DNA of 41,436 nucleotides from Chitinophagaceae bacterium (GTDB lineage Bacteria; Bacteroidota; Bacteroidia; Chitinophagales; Chitinophagaceae), in NCBI GenBank assembly GCA_947458335.1, contig CANGYW010000002.1, positions 1-41,436 on the forward strand, given 5' to 3'. The stretch's first letter is position 1; each line of letters starts with the position of its first letter. A program made the position numbers and the translations under genes. Positions 1 through 10,201 of the stretch are shown here, piece after piece. Below the pieces are notes generated by a model that had not been told where the DNA came from, searched no databases, and saw nothing but the letters and a program-made list of their open reading frames with translations.

Positions 1-2846
1 AGTCCATCATTGAGCACACCACTAATTACGCGGGGCTGGTAGCGATCGGCTGTCAACTTGCTGCGACCGATACGAGTCAGGAACATATTGGTTCCGTTAA
101 AAATATCTCCACCCACTTTAAGATCCCAAAGCATGTTGAGACGGAAGTTGCCCCAACGGAAGGTGTTGTTCCATCCCAGGGTAAAGGCGGGATTACGATC
201 TCCGCGTACATTAAACAAGCCATCCAAAACGGGAAGTCCGTTAGCAGGATTGATCAAGATGCGTCCGGCAGCATTGCGTGCATAGCCAACGGCCGTAATG
301 GAAGTAGTGGGACCCCCTCTTACCAAACCACCGCGGGCGTTACCGTAGAGCCAGGTGTCAGAGATATAATACTCGGCTACGTTACGGGGCATATCGATAA
401 CAGCATTCCACATTCTGTTAAAGTTGAAGCGCATGTTCCAGTTAAGGCTCTTTCCGCCACCTTTGATCAGATCGTAGTCAACAGCCACTTCCACACCCTG
501 ATTTCGGGTAGAGGCCGCATTTTGTGTGTTCAACACAAATCCGGTACCGTAGCTAAGACGGAAGTTCTGAATGATCTGACCTTTATTAAGTGTGTTGTAA
601 TAGGTGATATCAAAGTTCAGACGGCTCTTAAAGAGTCTGAATTCGGTACCCAGCTCGTAGGTGCTTTGTCTTTCGGGGCGAAGGTCTTCGTTGTTGTTAA
701 AGAAGCCGTAAGAGAAACCACCGCCACTCGCAAAGTTGTTTACGAATACTGATTGGGTAGAATAGGGAGTATTCAAGCGAGCTGTTCCGGCCAAGGAGGT
801 TCTAAGTTTCCAATAGCTAATAAGACTGTTGCGCTTAAGCTCAGGGAAGATATCGCTGAGGATCACACTCAAGCTACCGCCGGGATAGTTGTAGCTTCTG
901 TTCTTTTTAGGAAGGGTAGAGGCTTCTTCGAAGCGGTGAGTATAACTTAAGAAAGCATAATTCTTAAAGCTAAGGGCAGCCTCTCCAAAATAAGCTTGCT
1001 GACGCAGCTGGTTTAAGTTGTATTGACCCGTTGCATTTCGTAGCAAACGAAGACGGGTGTTAGGGCGCGTTACACTGCTATCCATAAAATTCCCCATAAG
1101 AGCATTTAGATCTTTGTCGGTTACGACCGCTCCATTTTTGATCATGCTTCCGCTGGCGGTAACGTTGTCCACGATGTTGGTTCCGTATACGGCGAACATG
1201 CGAGTTTCGTAGTCTTGGTACATGGTACCCGCCATCACACGCAGGTTAAAGTGCTTGCCCAGTTGTTTGCGGGCCGTAGCAGTGATAGTATGGTTGTAGC
1301 CAACATACTGGCGCCAGTAGTTATCAAGTGTTCCACCGGTTCCGGCCGATAAGAAGAAAGATTGTGGGTGATAAAAGAGGTACCCGGTCATATCGTAGGT
1401 GTCATATCCAAAGCGGCCACTTACAGTTAGCCACTTAAAAGGATTTATGTTGATACCAAGGCTCATGGTCTTACGATCGGTCTCGTCGTAAGCACGATTC
1501 TTCTTAACGTTAAACAATGGATTATCATACTCTCCATTTGCGGTAGTGTTGGCAAAGAGGTCGAGTTTGTCTCCAGTAGTGGGATCTTCAAAATTTTTGA
1601 TGTCGATATCGCTAGGCCAAATCATAAGGCTTAACAAATAGCTACCAGCACTACGCAGTACTTTGTTGTTTTCTGTCTTAATGTAAGCGATAGAGGGTGT
1701 AATCTCGATCTTGTCTTTCCATAGTTTGGTAGTATTGGACAAACGCAGGTTATAGCGGCGAAAATCGTTGTTAGGTACAACACCTTGCTGATCGAAGAAG
1801 CTACCTGACAAGCGGAACATTGATTTTCCGACGCCAAAGTCCATACCCAGATTGTGGGTCTGTGCGGTACCGGTTTCGAAGAAGGCATCACGGTTGTTAA
1901 AGCGCTGTGTGTTGGGGGCATAGGCTGGGCCGAAATACTGGAAAGTATTTGCACCAACCCCATTAATACCCGTTGTGTAATCTTCCATAATCTGGGGCCA
2001 GCGGGTTACTTCTTGAATACGGAAACTGTTATCGTATTGAACGGCCAGTTTATTCGATTTGGCCTTACGTGTTGTAATAACAATTGCACCCGAGCTCGCT
2101 TGGCTTCCGTAGAGTGCTGTAGCCTCAGGGCCTTTAAGTACGGTAATGGTTTCGATATCACTAGGATTGATGTCGGCAATACGATTCTGATAGTCACTGT
2201 TTCTGTTAGCCCTATCCGATGCCAGACCAATGCCCTGTCCACCGCTAGATGTTTCGTTGACGGTTTGGTTATCGAGGATAACGCCATCTACAACATAAAG
2301 CGGCTGATTACTCAATGAAAGAGAGTTGAAGCCACGAAGCACTACAGACGAGGAGGCTCCGGCCACACCCGATGTCTGATCGAGCGTCAACCCAGCTACA
2401 CGACCTGCCAAGCTGTTTAAGAAGTTTTCGCGCTGCGTTTCTTGCACTTCCGATCCAGATACTTTTTGTACAGAGTAGCCCAGCTCTCTGGGATTTCTTT
2501 TGATGTCCATGGCTGTTACAACCACTTCTCCAAGTGTATTATCGGCTGTTTTAAGGGATATGCCCAAGGCCTCACCACTACCGACCTTAATATCGGTGGT
2601 TTCGTAGCCCACACTGGAGATCTGTAGGACCTCACCGCTGTTCACTTTAATGGAGAATTTACCGTTGGCATCGGTTTGCGTAATCCGACGTGTGCCTTTA
2701 ACACGGATCGTTACACCCGTTAAGGCAGATTTACTCTCATCGGCAACGACGGTACCGGTTACTGTTCTTTCCTGTGCGAACAAATCGACAGGAAGTACGA
2801 ACAGAAATAGGGTGCACGCCAACAAGACATGGAGAAGGGTTCTCAT
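1..2846 (-). CDS. SusC/RagA-family TonB-linked outer membrane protein, C-terminus truncated by the left window edge
   Basis: Reverse-strand reading from ATG at 2846 gives MRTLLHVLLACTLFLFVLPVDLFAQERTVTGTVVADESKSALTGVTIRVKGTRRITQTDANGKFSIKVNSGEVLQISSVGYETTDIKVG (signal peptide plus carboxypeptidase-D-like plug). It also contains the SusC signature ADINPSDIETITVLKGPEATALYGSQASSGAIVITTRKA and reads KLTADRYQPRVISGVLNDG at the window edge. The track lists no ORF here, as expected if no stop lies inside the window. Confidence 0.93.
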   Translation of the reverse strand, partial: MRTLLHVLLACTLFLFVLPVDLFAQERTVTGTVVADESKSALTGVTIRVKGTRRITQTDANGKFSIKVNSGEVLQISSVGYETTDIKVGSGEALGISLKTADNTLGEVVVTAMDIKRNPRELGYSVQKVSGSEVQETQRENFLNSLAGRVAGLTLDQTSGVAGASSSVVLRGFNSLSLSNQPLYVVDGVILDNQTVNETSSGGQGIGLASDRANRNSDYQNRIADINPSDIETITVLKGPEATALYGSQASSGAIVITTRKAKSNKLAVQYDNSFRIQEVTRWPQIMEDYTTGINGVGANTFQYFGPAYAPNTQRFNNRDAFFETGTAQTHNLGMDFGVGKSMFRLSGSFFDQQGVVPNNDFRRYNLRLSNTTKLWKDKIEITPSIAYIKTENNKVLRSAGSYLLSLMIWPSDIDIKNFEDPTTGDKLDLFANTTANGEYDNPLFNVKKNRAYDETDRKTMSLGININPFKWLTVSGRFGYDTYDMTGYLFYHPQSFFLSAGTGGTLDNYWRQYVGYNHTITATARKQLGKHFNLRVMAGTMYQDYETRMFAVYGTNIVDNVTASGSMIKNGAVVTDKDLNALMGNFMDSSVTRPNTRLRLLRNATGQYNLNQLRQQAYFGEAALSFKNYAFLSYTHRFEEASTLPKKNRSYNYPGGSLSVILSDIFPELKRNSLISYWKLRTSLAGTARLNTPYSTQSVFVNNFASGGGFSYGFFNNNEDLRPERQSTYELGTEFRLFKSRLNFDITYYNTLNKGQIIQNFRLSYGTGFVLNTQNAASTRNQGVEVAVDYDLIKGGGKSLNWNMRFNFNRMWNAVIDMPRNVAEYYISDTWLYGNARGGLVRGGPTTSITAVGYARNAAGRILINPANGLPVLDGLFNVRGDRNPAFTLGWNNTFRWGNFRLNMLWDLKVGGDIFNGTNMFLTRIGRSKLTADRYQPRVISGVLNDG

Positions 2847-2872
2847 AGCTGTTTGTTTAGTTATAGTTGGTA

Positions 2873-2880
2873 CAAATATA
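2873..2880 (-). promoter_or_regulatory. Bacteroidetes -7 type motif TATATTTG upstream of the SusC-like gene
   Basis: Reverse complement of caaatata, about 27 nt upstream of the ATG at 2846; matches TAnnTTTG; no clear -33 element. Confidence 0.5.
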
Positions 2881-2885
2881 AAAAA

Positions 2886-3635
2886 TTATAACACCTTAAT
2901 GCCCATGGCCACAAAAGACTGTAGCTGGGGCGATTCAGGGGGTAATTCGGTGATTAAGATATCAATTTTATCGGTATCACAAACTTTAATGGGCTGAATA
3001 GTATGCACTTTTTCTGCAATACTGAGACAGACCACCATTCGGGAGGCCTCGATCATGGCCTTTTTGAGCTGTACGACCTCCCAGTCGTTGTCTGTAACAC
3101 CCTGTTCTGCGTCTATGGCATTGGTACCCAGAAAGCAGATGTCGGGCTTGATCTGTTTGATCTTGGCAATAGCTTCTGAACCGACCGTAATCTTAGAATT
3201 TTTAGAGATTTTATCTCCGACCAAGATCACCTCTATATGGGGGTGATGCATGTACTCTACAATGGCGGGGATGCTTCCAGAAATAAAAGTAGCTCTTAAC
3301 TGCGCGGGCAGCATCCGGGCCATCTCTACGATGGTAGTACCTCCGCTGGTCAAAATGAACATACCGTTCTCTACCAGCGAGATAGCCTTTTGCGCAATGA
3401 TCTTTTTCTTTTGTTGTGAATAAACGGCGGCAGGGGGTAAGGCTACCTCGTGAAAGGAAGAAGATAGGGCGCCTCCATGTACTTTAATAACTTTTCCCTC
3501 GTCGGCCAGCTCTTGCAAATCTCTTCGGATCGTGTCTTCTGAGACGCTGATTTCCGAGCACAAAAGGGAAGACAAAACCTTGTTGTGAAGGTTAACCTTT
3601 TGCAGAATGTAAGCCTGCCTCTCTTTCTTAAGCAT
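2886..3635 (-). CDS. DeoR/GlpR-family transcriptional regulator
   Basis: 249 aa; N-terminal DeoR HTH (SVSEDTIRRDLQELADEGKVIKVHGGAL) and C-terminal sugar-phosphate-sensor-like region (ILTSGGTTIVEMARMLP, DICFLGTNAID). Confidence 0.9.
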   Translation of the reverse strand: MLKKERQAYILQKVNLHNKVLSSLLCSEISVSEDTIRRDLQELADEGKVIKVHGGALSSSFHEVALPPAAVYSQQKKKIIAQKAISLVENGMFILTSGGTTIVEMARMLPAQLRATFISGSIPAIVEYMHHPHIEVILVGDKISKNSKITVGSEAIAKIKQIKPDICFLGTNAIDAEQGVTDNDWEVVQLKKAMIEASRMVVCLSIAEKVHTIQPIKVCDTDKIDILITELPPESPQLQSFVAMGIKVL

Positions 3636-3726
3636 TCGTTAGTTTCTGGCTTAAAAATAGGCAGAATCCCGCAGTAAAGCGCAAAAAACCGAATAAAAAC
3701 GGGCAGACACCTTCAAAAAGGCTCTT

Positions 3727-5346
3727 TTATTCGATTAACTCAAGTTTTGATTTAGGTCGTCTGCTTTCGAGCCATCGAAAACTAGGCAATCTCATTTGTA
3801 AGGGATCCTTTTGACCGATGGGCCAGATAGTGCCAGATACCTCGTTACGCAACACGATTTTATCCAGCTCCTTGTTTAGTAGGTATATGTCGATGATGTC
3901 ACTTTTTGATTCGTTAATGCCGGTATAGGCGCTGTCCTCATCTTGTATGTAGTAGATGGTCTTGGCTTCACCAATCGCGCGAACCGAGTCTAATTCACCT
4001 CTCGAGAAATAGCCGTCCATTCTAATAGAGGCGATCTGGTTGTAGAGCCCAGGTTCTTGTTGTTGCACTAGCATGCTATTCTCGAAAACTTTTAATCGAT
4101 CTGGTTTTCTGTTCTTTGTAAAAAGTAAAACGGTATCACCTGTTATCTGGCTACCGTTCGACCAAATGACCGGGTCGGTGAAAAGCCGGTAGGTAGAATC
4201 TTTATAGGAGTAAAAAAGACTATCGCAGACCGCTTGTAACGAGTCTGAGAAGATACGGACGTGGTGAAATGCCTCCAGATAACGGTCGCTGCTATCCTTG
4301 CTTTTTGAAAGGCTGTCAGTCTTACTTTTTTTCGTCGAGTCGGAGCTAAGTTCGCTTTGCTTTCCGGAGTAGATCGTATCTGCAGTAACATAAATCGAGT
4401 CTTTCTCTTGCTCAATAATTAGCAGTGGTTTTTTTGTGGCCAGAAAACGTTCTTTCTTATTATCTCTAAAAACCTCTCCCGCTAATAAGGTAGTACCCTG
4501 CGCTGTGTCTACTATAAGCACATTGCCCGCCGCTTGTGAGGTGCCCGAACTATCATCAAAGGCCACGCGGTCGCCAATGATTGTAGTCGCACCATCTTTT
4601 ATAACTGGGCGCTTTCCAAAAGTCGCCTTACCGGTAGCGGCAGAATAAAACCCATCTGTGGTACGGATACTTCTGCCAGTACTATCTACAATAAGTGTTT
4701 GTGCAATAAATCTATTGGTTTGTGTTTGGGTGTTGTAGAGTAGCGAGTCTGTAGTAATCTCGTAGGCTGGGTCTTTGAGGTACACATCATTTTTAAAATA
4801 CACCTCTTTTAACGAGGCGTAGTAATAACCTTCTTTGCTGGTCAGCGTAGTTTTTTTATTCACGAGCTTGCCACCTTTTTTGTAGATGCCTATGTCGGTG
4901 TTAAGATCGTATTCCAAGTCGGGGGTATTAAGCTGTGCTTTACCATCGGTGAGTCGCACCCCACCATCTAAATACGCTAGTTTTTTGTCAATTAAATAGC
5001 GAAGGTGTCGCGAAAAAACATTTATGCTGTCGTTATCCTTTATCTGCACATTGCCCCAGGCCTCAAAAAGCTGTCCGCTGTTGTTGAGTACACAACTGTC
5101 GCAAAAAAATAAGGTTTTGCCTTGTTTTAATCGTACACCTCCTGCTAAAATTTGTATAGTGGTACTGTCGTCGGTTTTAAGAAGGGTGAGTCGATCAGCC
5201 CCTATAATTTGTACACGGCTGGTATCTTCGGCTGGTGTTACTGATGTGCTGAAGCCTGTTACCGGAACTTGGGCCTGCAGGAGTGCCGAAAATACAAGTA
5301 GCAGCAAAAGGCCGCCAAGGCGTAGCGATGCCCTAGTTTTTTTCAT
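3727..5346 (-). CDS. OstA-like / LptA-related protein
   Basis: Track ORF starts at 5460 inside the mlaD-like gene; the better start is the internal ATG at 5346 giving MKKTRASLRLGGLLLLLVFSALLQAQ (signal peptide). Repetitive OstA-like motifs (LAGGVRLKQGKTLFFCDSCVLN, AWGNVQIKDNDSINVFSRHLRY, YLDGGVRLTDGKAQLNTPDLEYD). Confidence 0.8.
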   Translation of the reverse strand: MKKTRASLRLGGLLLLLVFSALLQAQVPVTGFSTSVTPAEDTSRVQIIGADRLTLLKTDDSTTIQILAGGVRLKQGKTLFFCDSCVLNNSGQLFEAWGNVQIKDNDSINVFSRHLRYLIDKKLAYLDGGVRLTDGKAQLNTPDLEYDLNTDIGIYKKGGKLVNKKTTLTSKEGYYYASLKEVYFKNDVYLKDPAYEITTDSLLYNTQTQTNRFIAQTLIVDSTGRSIRTTDGFYSAATGKATFGKRPVIKDGATTIIGDRVAFDDSSGTSQAAGNVLIVDTAQGTTLLAGEVFRDNKKERFLATKKPLLIIEQEKDSIYVTADTIYSGKQSELSSDSTKKSKTDSLSKSKDSSDRYLEAFHHVRIFSDSLQAVCDSLFYSYKDSTYRLFTDPVIWSNGSQITGDTVLLFTKNRKPDRLKVFENSMLVQQQEPGLYNQIASIRMDGYFSRGELDSVRAIGEAKTIYYIQDEDSAYTGINESKSDIIDIYLLNKELDKIVLRNEVSGTIWPIGQKDPLQMRLPSFRWLESRRPKSKLELIE

Positions 5347-6334
5347 GGATAGAATCGGGGGTCGTCGTCTTTTTCGAGGGGGCCGATAGGGGGGCAGATT
5401 TATCTTTTTTGCCAAACACCGATACTTGTACATACCGCTTGGGGTGGGCCCGAAGATCATCCATTAGTATCTCAGCACTCAGTATCGTTTGTTGCAGTTG
5501 ATCGTAAAGGCTTCGGTCTTGCAAAATAGCACCCAGTGTTCCTTCTCCGCTGTTGATGGCTTGTAGCGTAATCTTGAGGGCGCCGATAAGTTGCTCTAGC
5601 GAATCTACAGTAGCTTTAAGTGGCATTCCGGCTAATTGTTCGCTAAGTTTCTTTGTGTTTTGAAGAGTGCTTCTGATGTCTTGATTGCTTTCCCTAAGGG
5701 TGGCGGTAAAGTTTTCTGCGTTATAAAGAGTGCGGGCCAGTGATCCGTTTTCGCTATTTAGTAAAGTATTTAAACTGGCGCTGGCCGAGTTAAGGTTGGC
5801 CATGGTTTGTTTTAAATTATTTCGATTTTCAGTATCGAGTAATTGGTTAATGCCACTTAATGTCTTTTTAAGGGAGTCTAGTATATTCCTGACACTACTG
5901 ATGGTGGGATCGAGTTGTGCTTTCACATCCCCCAGAATACCAGTTTCGAGCCGTGTAGTAATAGTGTCTTCGTCTTGCAGCAGCTCGGCACTGTTGCCTC
6001 TTTCAATTACAATATAGGATGACCCTACCAAACTAGAAGAAATATAAGCTACCGAATTTTTGGGTATGTTGATGTCGCGCGTCAGTTGTATGGTAACCAC
6101 AATAGCACTAACATCTTTATCTTTCTCACGCTTCTCGTAGACAGTACCAATCGGCAGTCCATTTATTTTTACTTCGTTTGATTTTTCGAGGCTACCCAGG
6201 TCAGTAAATACAGCGTATATTTTTTTCGAGTGACTAAACACATCTCTTCCCTTCAAATAATTGAAGCCGATAAAAAGCAAAGCCAGCGCCAACACAGTAA
6301 GGGCACCTACTTTTGTTTCGTTGCTGATCTTCAT
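5333..6334 (-). CDS. MlaD/MCE-domain family protein
   Basis: 333 aa; N-terminal TM (VGALTVLALALLFIGFNYLKG) followed by MCE domain (VFTDLGSLEKSNEVKINGLPIGTV) and a long helical C-terminus. Confidence 0.9.
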   Translation of the reverse strand: MKISNETKVGALTVLALALLFIGFNYLKGRDVFSHSKKIYAVFTDLGSLEKSNEVKINGLPIGTVYEKREKDKDVSAIVVTIQLTRDINIPKNSVAYISSSLVGSSYIVIERGNSAELLQDEDTITTRLETGILGDVKAQLDPTISSVRNILDSLKKTLSGINQLLDTENRNNLKQTMANLNSASASLNTLLNSENGSLARTLYNAENFTATLRESNQDIRSTLQNTKKLSEQLAGMPLKATVDSLEQLIGALKITLQAINSGEGTLGAILQDRSLYDQLQQTILSAEILMDDLRAHPKRYVQVSVFGKKDKSAPLSAPSKKTTTPDSIHEKN

Positions 6335-7335
6335 GGGTAGCGATTTTTTTCTGCGGCCTCCACTTGTTGCAAGAACGATAAGTTGCTTCCATAGCCCTGA
6401 GCAGGGGGTTCTTGTCCTGTACCATTTTGACGTTGCTCTAGCCAGGCGATATAGTTCTTAAGGGCTCTAACGATACAGGCCGATAATTCTTCTTGCCCTT
6501 CGGCACTGTTGAGATATTGCTCCTCGTCTGGGTTAGAAATAAAACCGGTTTCTACCAATACGCTCGGCATGGCGGTGGCTTGCAGTACCCATATTCCGAT
6601 TCCCCGTTGCCTAACATCTCGATCTACCCGACCGACTTTTACAAATTCATCTTGAATAAACCCGGCAAGTGTGGCGCTGCGTTTAAAATACTGTTTAGTC
6701 TTGAGCAGCGAAATAGCAATAAACTCTGGGGAATTTACATCTACATGGCCATAATTCTTTTCGAAGTTCTCTTCGCGCAGCATAGGAGCGTTCTCGATAA
6801 TGGCCAGCTCTTTGTCCTCGCTTCGGTGTGCTCCCCATATATAGGTTTCGGTTCCCTTTGCCTCGCTGGGTAGATTAGTGTACTTGTATTGTGGTACACG
6901 CTTCGTTCTTTTTTTTCGACTGGCTCCCTTGCCAGTGTAGTAGGTGACTGTCTTATAGCCGACTAACTCTGCTTTTCGACGACCACCGGCGGCATTTACG
7001 TGGATGCAGAGGTATAGGTCTCCTTTATTCTCGTTAGCAAATTTTGCACGATCGTGTAACGGTGGATAGGTGTCAGTTTCGCGTGTGTACAAAATGTTCA
7101 GGTCAGGAAATTCGTTTTTGATCATGGCACCTAGTTTCAACGATACGGCCAGACAGATTTCTTTCTCTGTAGAATATTGTCCTTTGGCGCCAGCATCTGA
7201 TCCTCCGTGTCCGGGATCGATTACCACAGTATTGATGACTTTCTTTTTTTTGTCGGAGGGGGTTTCTCGTACAAAAGAAGAGACGCTGATACAACCGGCG
7301 GCCAATATAAAGAGTAGTAGAAGTCTGTTGGTCAT
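6331..7335 (-). CDS. N-acetylmuramoyl-L-alanine amidase (Amidase_3 type)
   Basis: VVIDPGHGGSDAGAKG, LCIHVNAAGG and SVLVETGFISNPDEEQYL motifs; ATG at 7335 preferred over the TTG at 7353 reported in the track. Confidence 0.92.
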   Translation of the reverse strand: MTNRLLLLFILAAGCISVSSFVRETPSDKKKKVINTVVIDPGHGGSDAGAKGQYSTEKEICLAVSLKLGAMIKNEFPDLNILYTRETDTYPPLHDRAKFANENKGDLYLCIHVNAAGGRRKAELVGYKTVTYYTGKGASRKKRTKRVPQYKYTNLPSEAKGTETYIWGAHRSEDKELAIIENAPMLREENFEKNYGHVDVNSPEFIAISLLKTKQYFKRSATLAGFIQDEFVKVGRVDRDVRQRGIGIWVLQATAMPSVLVETGFISNPDEEQYLNSAEGQEELSACIVRALKNYIAWLEQRQNGTGQEPPAQGYGSNLSFLQQVEAAEKNRYP

Positions 7336-7403
7336 AGGGTTAGAAAAAGACAATATTCACAAATTGTTGGGTTCAGTCAGCCACTTACGAGGGCATAAAG
7401 ATT

Positions 7404-7411
7404 TACATTTG
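7404..7411 (+). promoter_or_regulatory. TACATTTG, candidate -7 element for lptD-like gene
   Basis: Matches TAnnTTTG, 9 nt upstream of ATG 7421; no convincing -33 element seen. Confidence 0.4.
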
Positions 7412-7420
7412 CCTCGCTGC

Positions 7421-10201
7421 ATGAACCTAGCACACAAATTTAAGCCAAATTGCTGCTTGTTGGGGATTCTACTGGTGGGTTTAATTTATACCCAGCCGTG
7501 TATAACCACCGCTCAGGCTGCTTCATATGTTGGTTTTGGCTATTCGTTAACAGCAACCGATACGATCCCTAAGGGAAAACCTGCGGCCCCCGATAATCGG
7601 CCAGTGGAGCCTTCGCCACCAAAGCAACCAGTGCCTACGCAGCTAGGGGTAGCCGATTCACAGCAAGTAATCACTGATACGTTACAACGCATCCAAACTG
7701 ATACCTTTCGATTTAAAAAATCGCGGGATACACTTGAGGCGCCACTCAAATACGATGCTGCCGATTCTGCTGTGGTGCTTGTGCGTCGCAAAAAAGTGAT
7801 TCTTTATGGAAAGACCAACACATCCTATACCGACATGACGCTTACGGCCCCTAAGGTAGAGTTGGATCAGCAAACGCAGGTTGTTACGGCTGTTCGAACG
7901 GTAGATAGTACCGGAGCAACTCTAGATGCCGCTGTCTTTAAGACCGGTGAGACCGAAATGACCAACGATACGATCTTCTACAATTTTCGCACACAGGTGG
8001 GGGTTACCAAAAAAACGTATACGAAGCAAGGAGAGATGCTAGTGATTGGCGAGCAGGCCAAAAAGGTGAGCCCTACTACCACCTTTATCCGAGAGGCACG
8101 TTTTACTACTTGCATGCTCGATGAGCCACATTTTGCATTTGTGTCAGGAAAAATGAAGATGATCAACCAGCAGTTAGCTGTTTCGGGGCCAGCTCATCCT
8201 GAGTTTGAGGGGGTGCCGATGCCTATCTATGTACCCTTTGGTTTTTATCCGCTTAATCAGGGCCGGCATTCTGGGCTTATGCGGCCCAATTTTATGAACG
8301 ATGAATTAAGGGGGCTTGGGTTGCAGGGGATCGGCTATTACAAAGTGATCAATGATTATTGGGATGCACAGCTTACCGCCGATCTATTTTCGTACGGAGA
8401 GTGGGCCGCCGGTGCGCGTACCTCTTACCGAAGGCGCTATCGCTATAATGGCGGTTTCGGAATCGATTTTAGATCGTCAAAGCAAAATTTTAAGGGAGAT
8501 CCTGATTTCAACAAAACACGTGTATTTAATATTTCTTGGACGCATGCCGTTGATGGAAGAGCTCGTCCGGGCGTAACCTTTAGTGCCAATGTCAATGCAG
8601 GCTCTACCAAATACAACAGAAGTATACCTGGAAACGCAATACTTCCATTTCAAAACATGTTAGGGTCCTCAATCACCTTTTCAAAGAGTTGGAAGAATAA
8701 GCCATATAATCTTTCGCTCAGCGCTAATCATAACCAGAATAATAATATCGGGCTTATCAATATCTCTCTTCCCAACGGAGCCTTTACGTTAAATAATATA
8801 TATCCATTCGAGCGAAAAAACGCAGCCGGTGCGGCACGCTGGTACGAGAAACTGGCTATTGGATACAATGCTACTTTTTCTAACTCCTTTAGTTTTTATG
8901 ATACTATTACATATGGTCGAAATGGCAATAAACCCTTTTTGCGCTATTTGCTAGACACGGCCCAGTGGATGGCCAATCACTCTCTGCCCATTGTGCTGGC
9001 TTTGCCTCCTATTTTAGGAGGAAGGGTTATTGTCTCTCCGGGTATTAGTTACAACCAGAGTTGGTTTCAACAAGTAACCCGTTATAGATGGAATGCGAAC
9101 AGAAAAAAAGTTGATACTATCACTCAAAAAGGGCTGTTTATTGACCAGCGCGCTAGTGTTTCACTAGGATTCAATACCGCTCTGTATGGTATGTATCAGT
9201 TTAAACGCTCTCGGGTGATGGCCCTTCGCCATATTATGAGACCTCAGCTTGCTTTTAGCTATACACCAGACCTCAATAGAAATCGAATTTTGAGTACGCA
9301 AGTAGATTCGACAGGAAGAGTTCTTTATTACAACGATATGGGAGGTCAGTTTTTGTACAATACCGCAACACGTCGCTCTGGTTCCATACAATTTGGTCTC
9401 GATAACAACCTAGAGATGAAGTATCGATCTAAAAAGGATACTGGCAAGGCGGCAGTTAAAAAAGTGGTTTTGATCGACGGATTTGGTTTTAGCGCTACCT
9501 ACGATTTACTACGTGATTCAATGAATCTTTCGCGTGAGATTCCTTTCTATCTACGCACGACACTATTTGACAAGATTAATATTAATGCCTCGACCAGTTT
9601 GAATCCCTATCAAACCGATAAGAACGGTTTCGAGATCAACCGTTATGCTTGGCAGGGTGAACGCTTTCGTTTAGGTCGGATTACGTCGGGTAACATTGCT
9701 ATTGGCACTAATTTTCAAAGCAAGCCTAAGGATGCTAAAAAAGAGGAGACTCGAAAAAAACAGCTAGAAGAGAGACTCAGTGACCCGCTCTTGCAAGGCG
9801 ACCAGCAGCGATTGCTCGAGTATATGCAACAAAACCCGAATGAGTTTGTGGATTTTAATATTCAATGGCAGCTTAACTTTAGTTATTCTCTTTCATTCTT
9901 TAGCCGTCTTCGACCTGATTTTAGTGGCTACGATAAAGAATTCCAAAGCGGGGTCAACCTGGCCGGAAGTTTTAACCTAACTCCAAAGTGGAAGCTATCT
10001 GGCTCTGCCAGTATCGACATGACCCGAGGAGATGTTCAGTACTTAACAATGTCCATTAACCGAGACCTGCATTGTTGGCAGCTGGCTATTAATGTTATTC
10101 CAGTAGGATTTACGCGCTCATTTAATTTTACTATTTCTCCCAAAGCCTCTTTGCTGCAAGATCTTCGTATTAATCGTACTCGATTCTTTAGCGGGTTCTA
10201 A
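7421..10201 (+). CDS. LptD-like LPS assembly outer membrane protein
   Basis: Large OMP with OstA-type N-terminal region (TLTAPKVELDQQTQVVTAV, GVPMPIYVPFGFYPLNQGRHSGLMRPNF), beta-rich body and aromatic C-terminus (FFSGF). Track start at 7070 is antisense to the amidase; MNLAHKFKPNCCLLGILLVGLIYTQ at 7421 gives a signal-peptide-like start. Confidence 0.88.
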   Translation: MNLAHKFKPNCCLLGILLVGLIYTQPCITTAQAASYVGFGYSLTATDTIPKGKPAAPDNRPVEPSPPKQPVPTQLGVADSQQVITDTLQRIQTDTFRFKKSRDTLEAPLKYDAADSAVVLVRRKKVILYGKTNTSYTDMTLTAPKVELDQQTQVVTAVRTVDSTGATLDAAVFKTGETEMTNDTIFYNFRTQVGVTKKTYTKQGEMLVIGEQAKKVSPTTTFIREARFTTCMLDEPHFAFVSGKMKMINQQLAVSGPAHPEFEGVPMPIYVPFGFYPLNQGRHSGLMRPNFMNDELRGLGLQGIGYYKVINDYWDAQLTADLFSYGEWAAGARTSYRRRYRYNGGFGIDFRSSKQNFKGDPDFNKTRVFNISWTHAVDGRARPGVTFSANVNAGSTKYNRSIPGNAILPFQNMLGSSITFSKSWKNKPYNLSLSANHNQNNNIGLINISLPNGAFTLNNIYPFERKNAAGAARWYEKLAIGYNATFSNSFSFYDTITYGRNGNKPFLRYLLDTAQWMANHSLPIVLALPPILGGRVIVSPGISYNQSWFQQVTRYRWNANRKKVDTITQKGLFIDQRASVSLGFNTALYGMYQFKRSRVMALRHIMRPQLAFSYTPDLNRNRILSTQVDSTGRVLYYNDMGGQFLYNTATRRSGSIQFGLDNNLEMKYRSKKDTGKAAVKKVVLIDGFGFSATYDLLRDSMNLSREIPFYLRTTLFDKININASTSLNPYQTDKNGFEINRYAWQGERFRLGRITSGNIAIGTNFQSKPKDAKKEETRKKQLEERLSDPLLQGDQQRLLEYMQQNPNEFVDFNIQWQLNFSYSLSFFSRLRPDFSGYDKEFQSGVNLAGSFNLTPKWKLSGSASIDMTRGDVQYLTMSINRDLHCWQLAINVIPVGFTRSFNFTISPKASLLQDLRINRTRFFSGF

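Noticed and set aside
1-2318. Plus-strand ORFs 58-285, 522-752, 753-950, 1854-2318 and minus ORFs 1631-1963, 2006-2287
   Set aside because: All lie inside or antisense to the SusC-like gene in non-coding frames; the real frame (from 2846, open to the left edge) explains the sequence.
7070-7420. N-terminal 117 codons of the 1043-aa LptD ORF
   Set aside because: This part is antisense to the amidase gene; a signal-peptide-like start at 7421 right after TACATTTG is more plausible.
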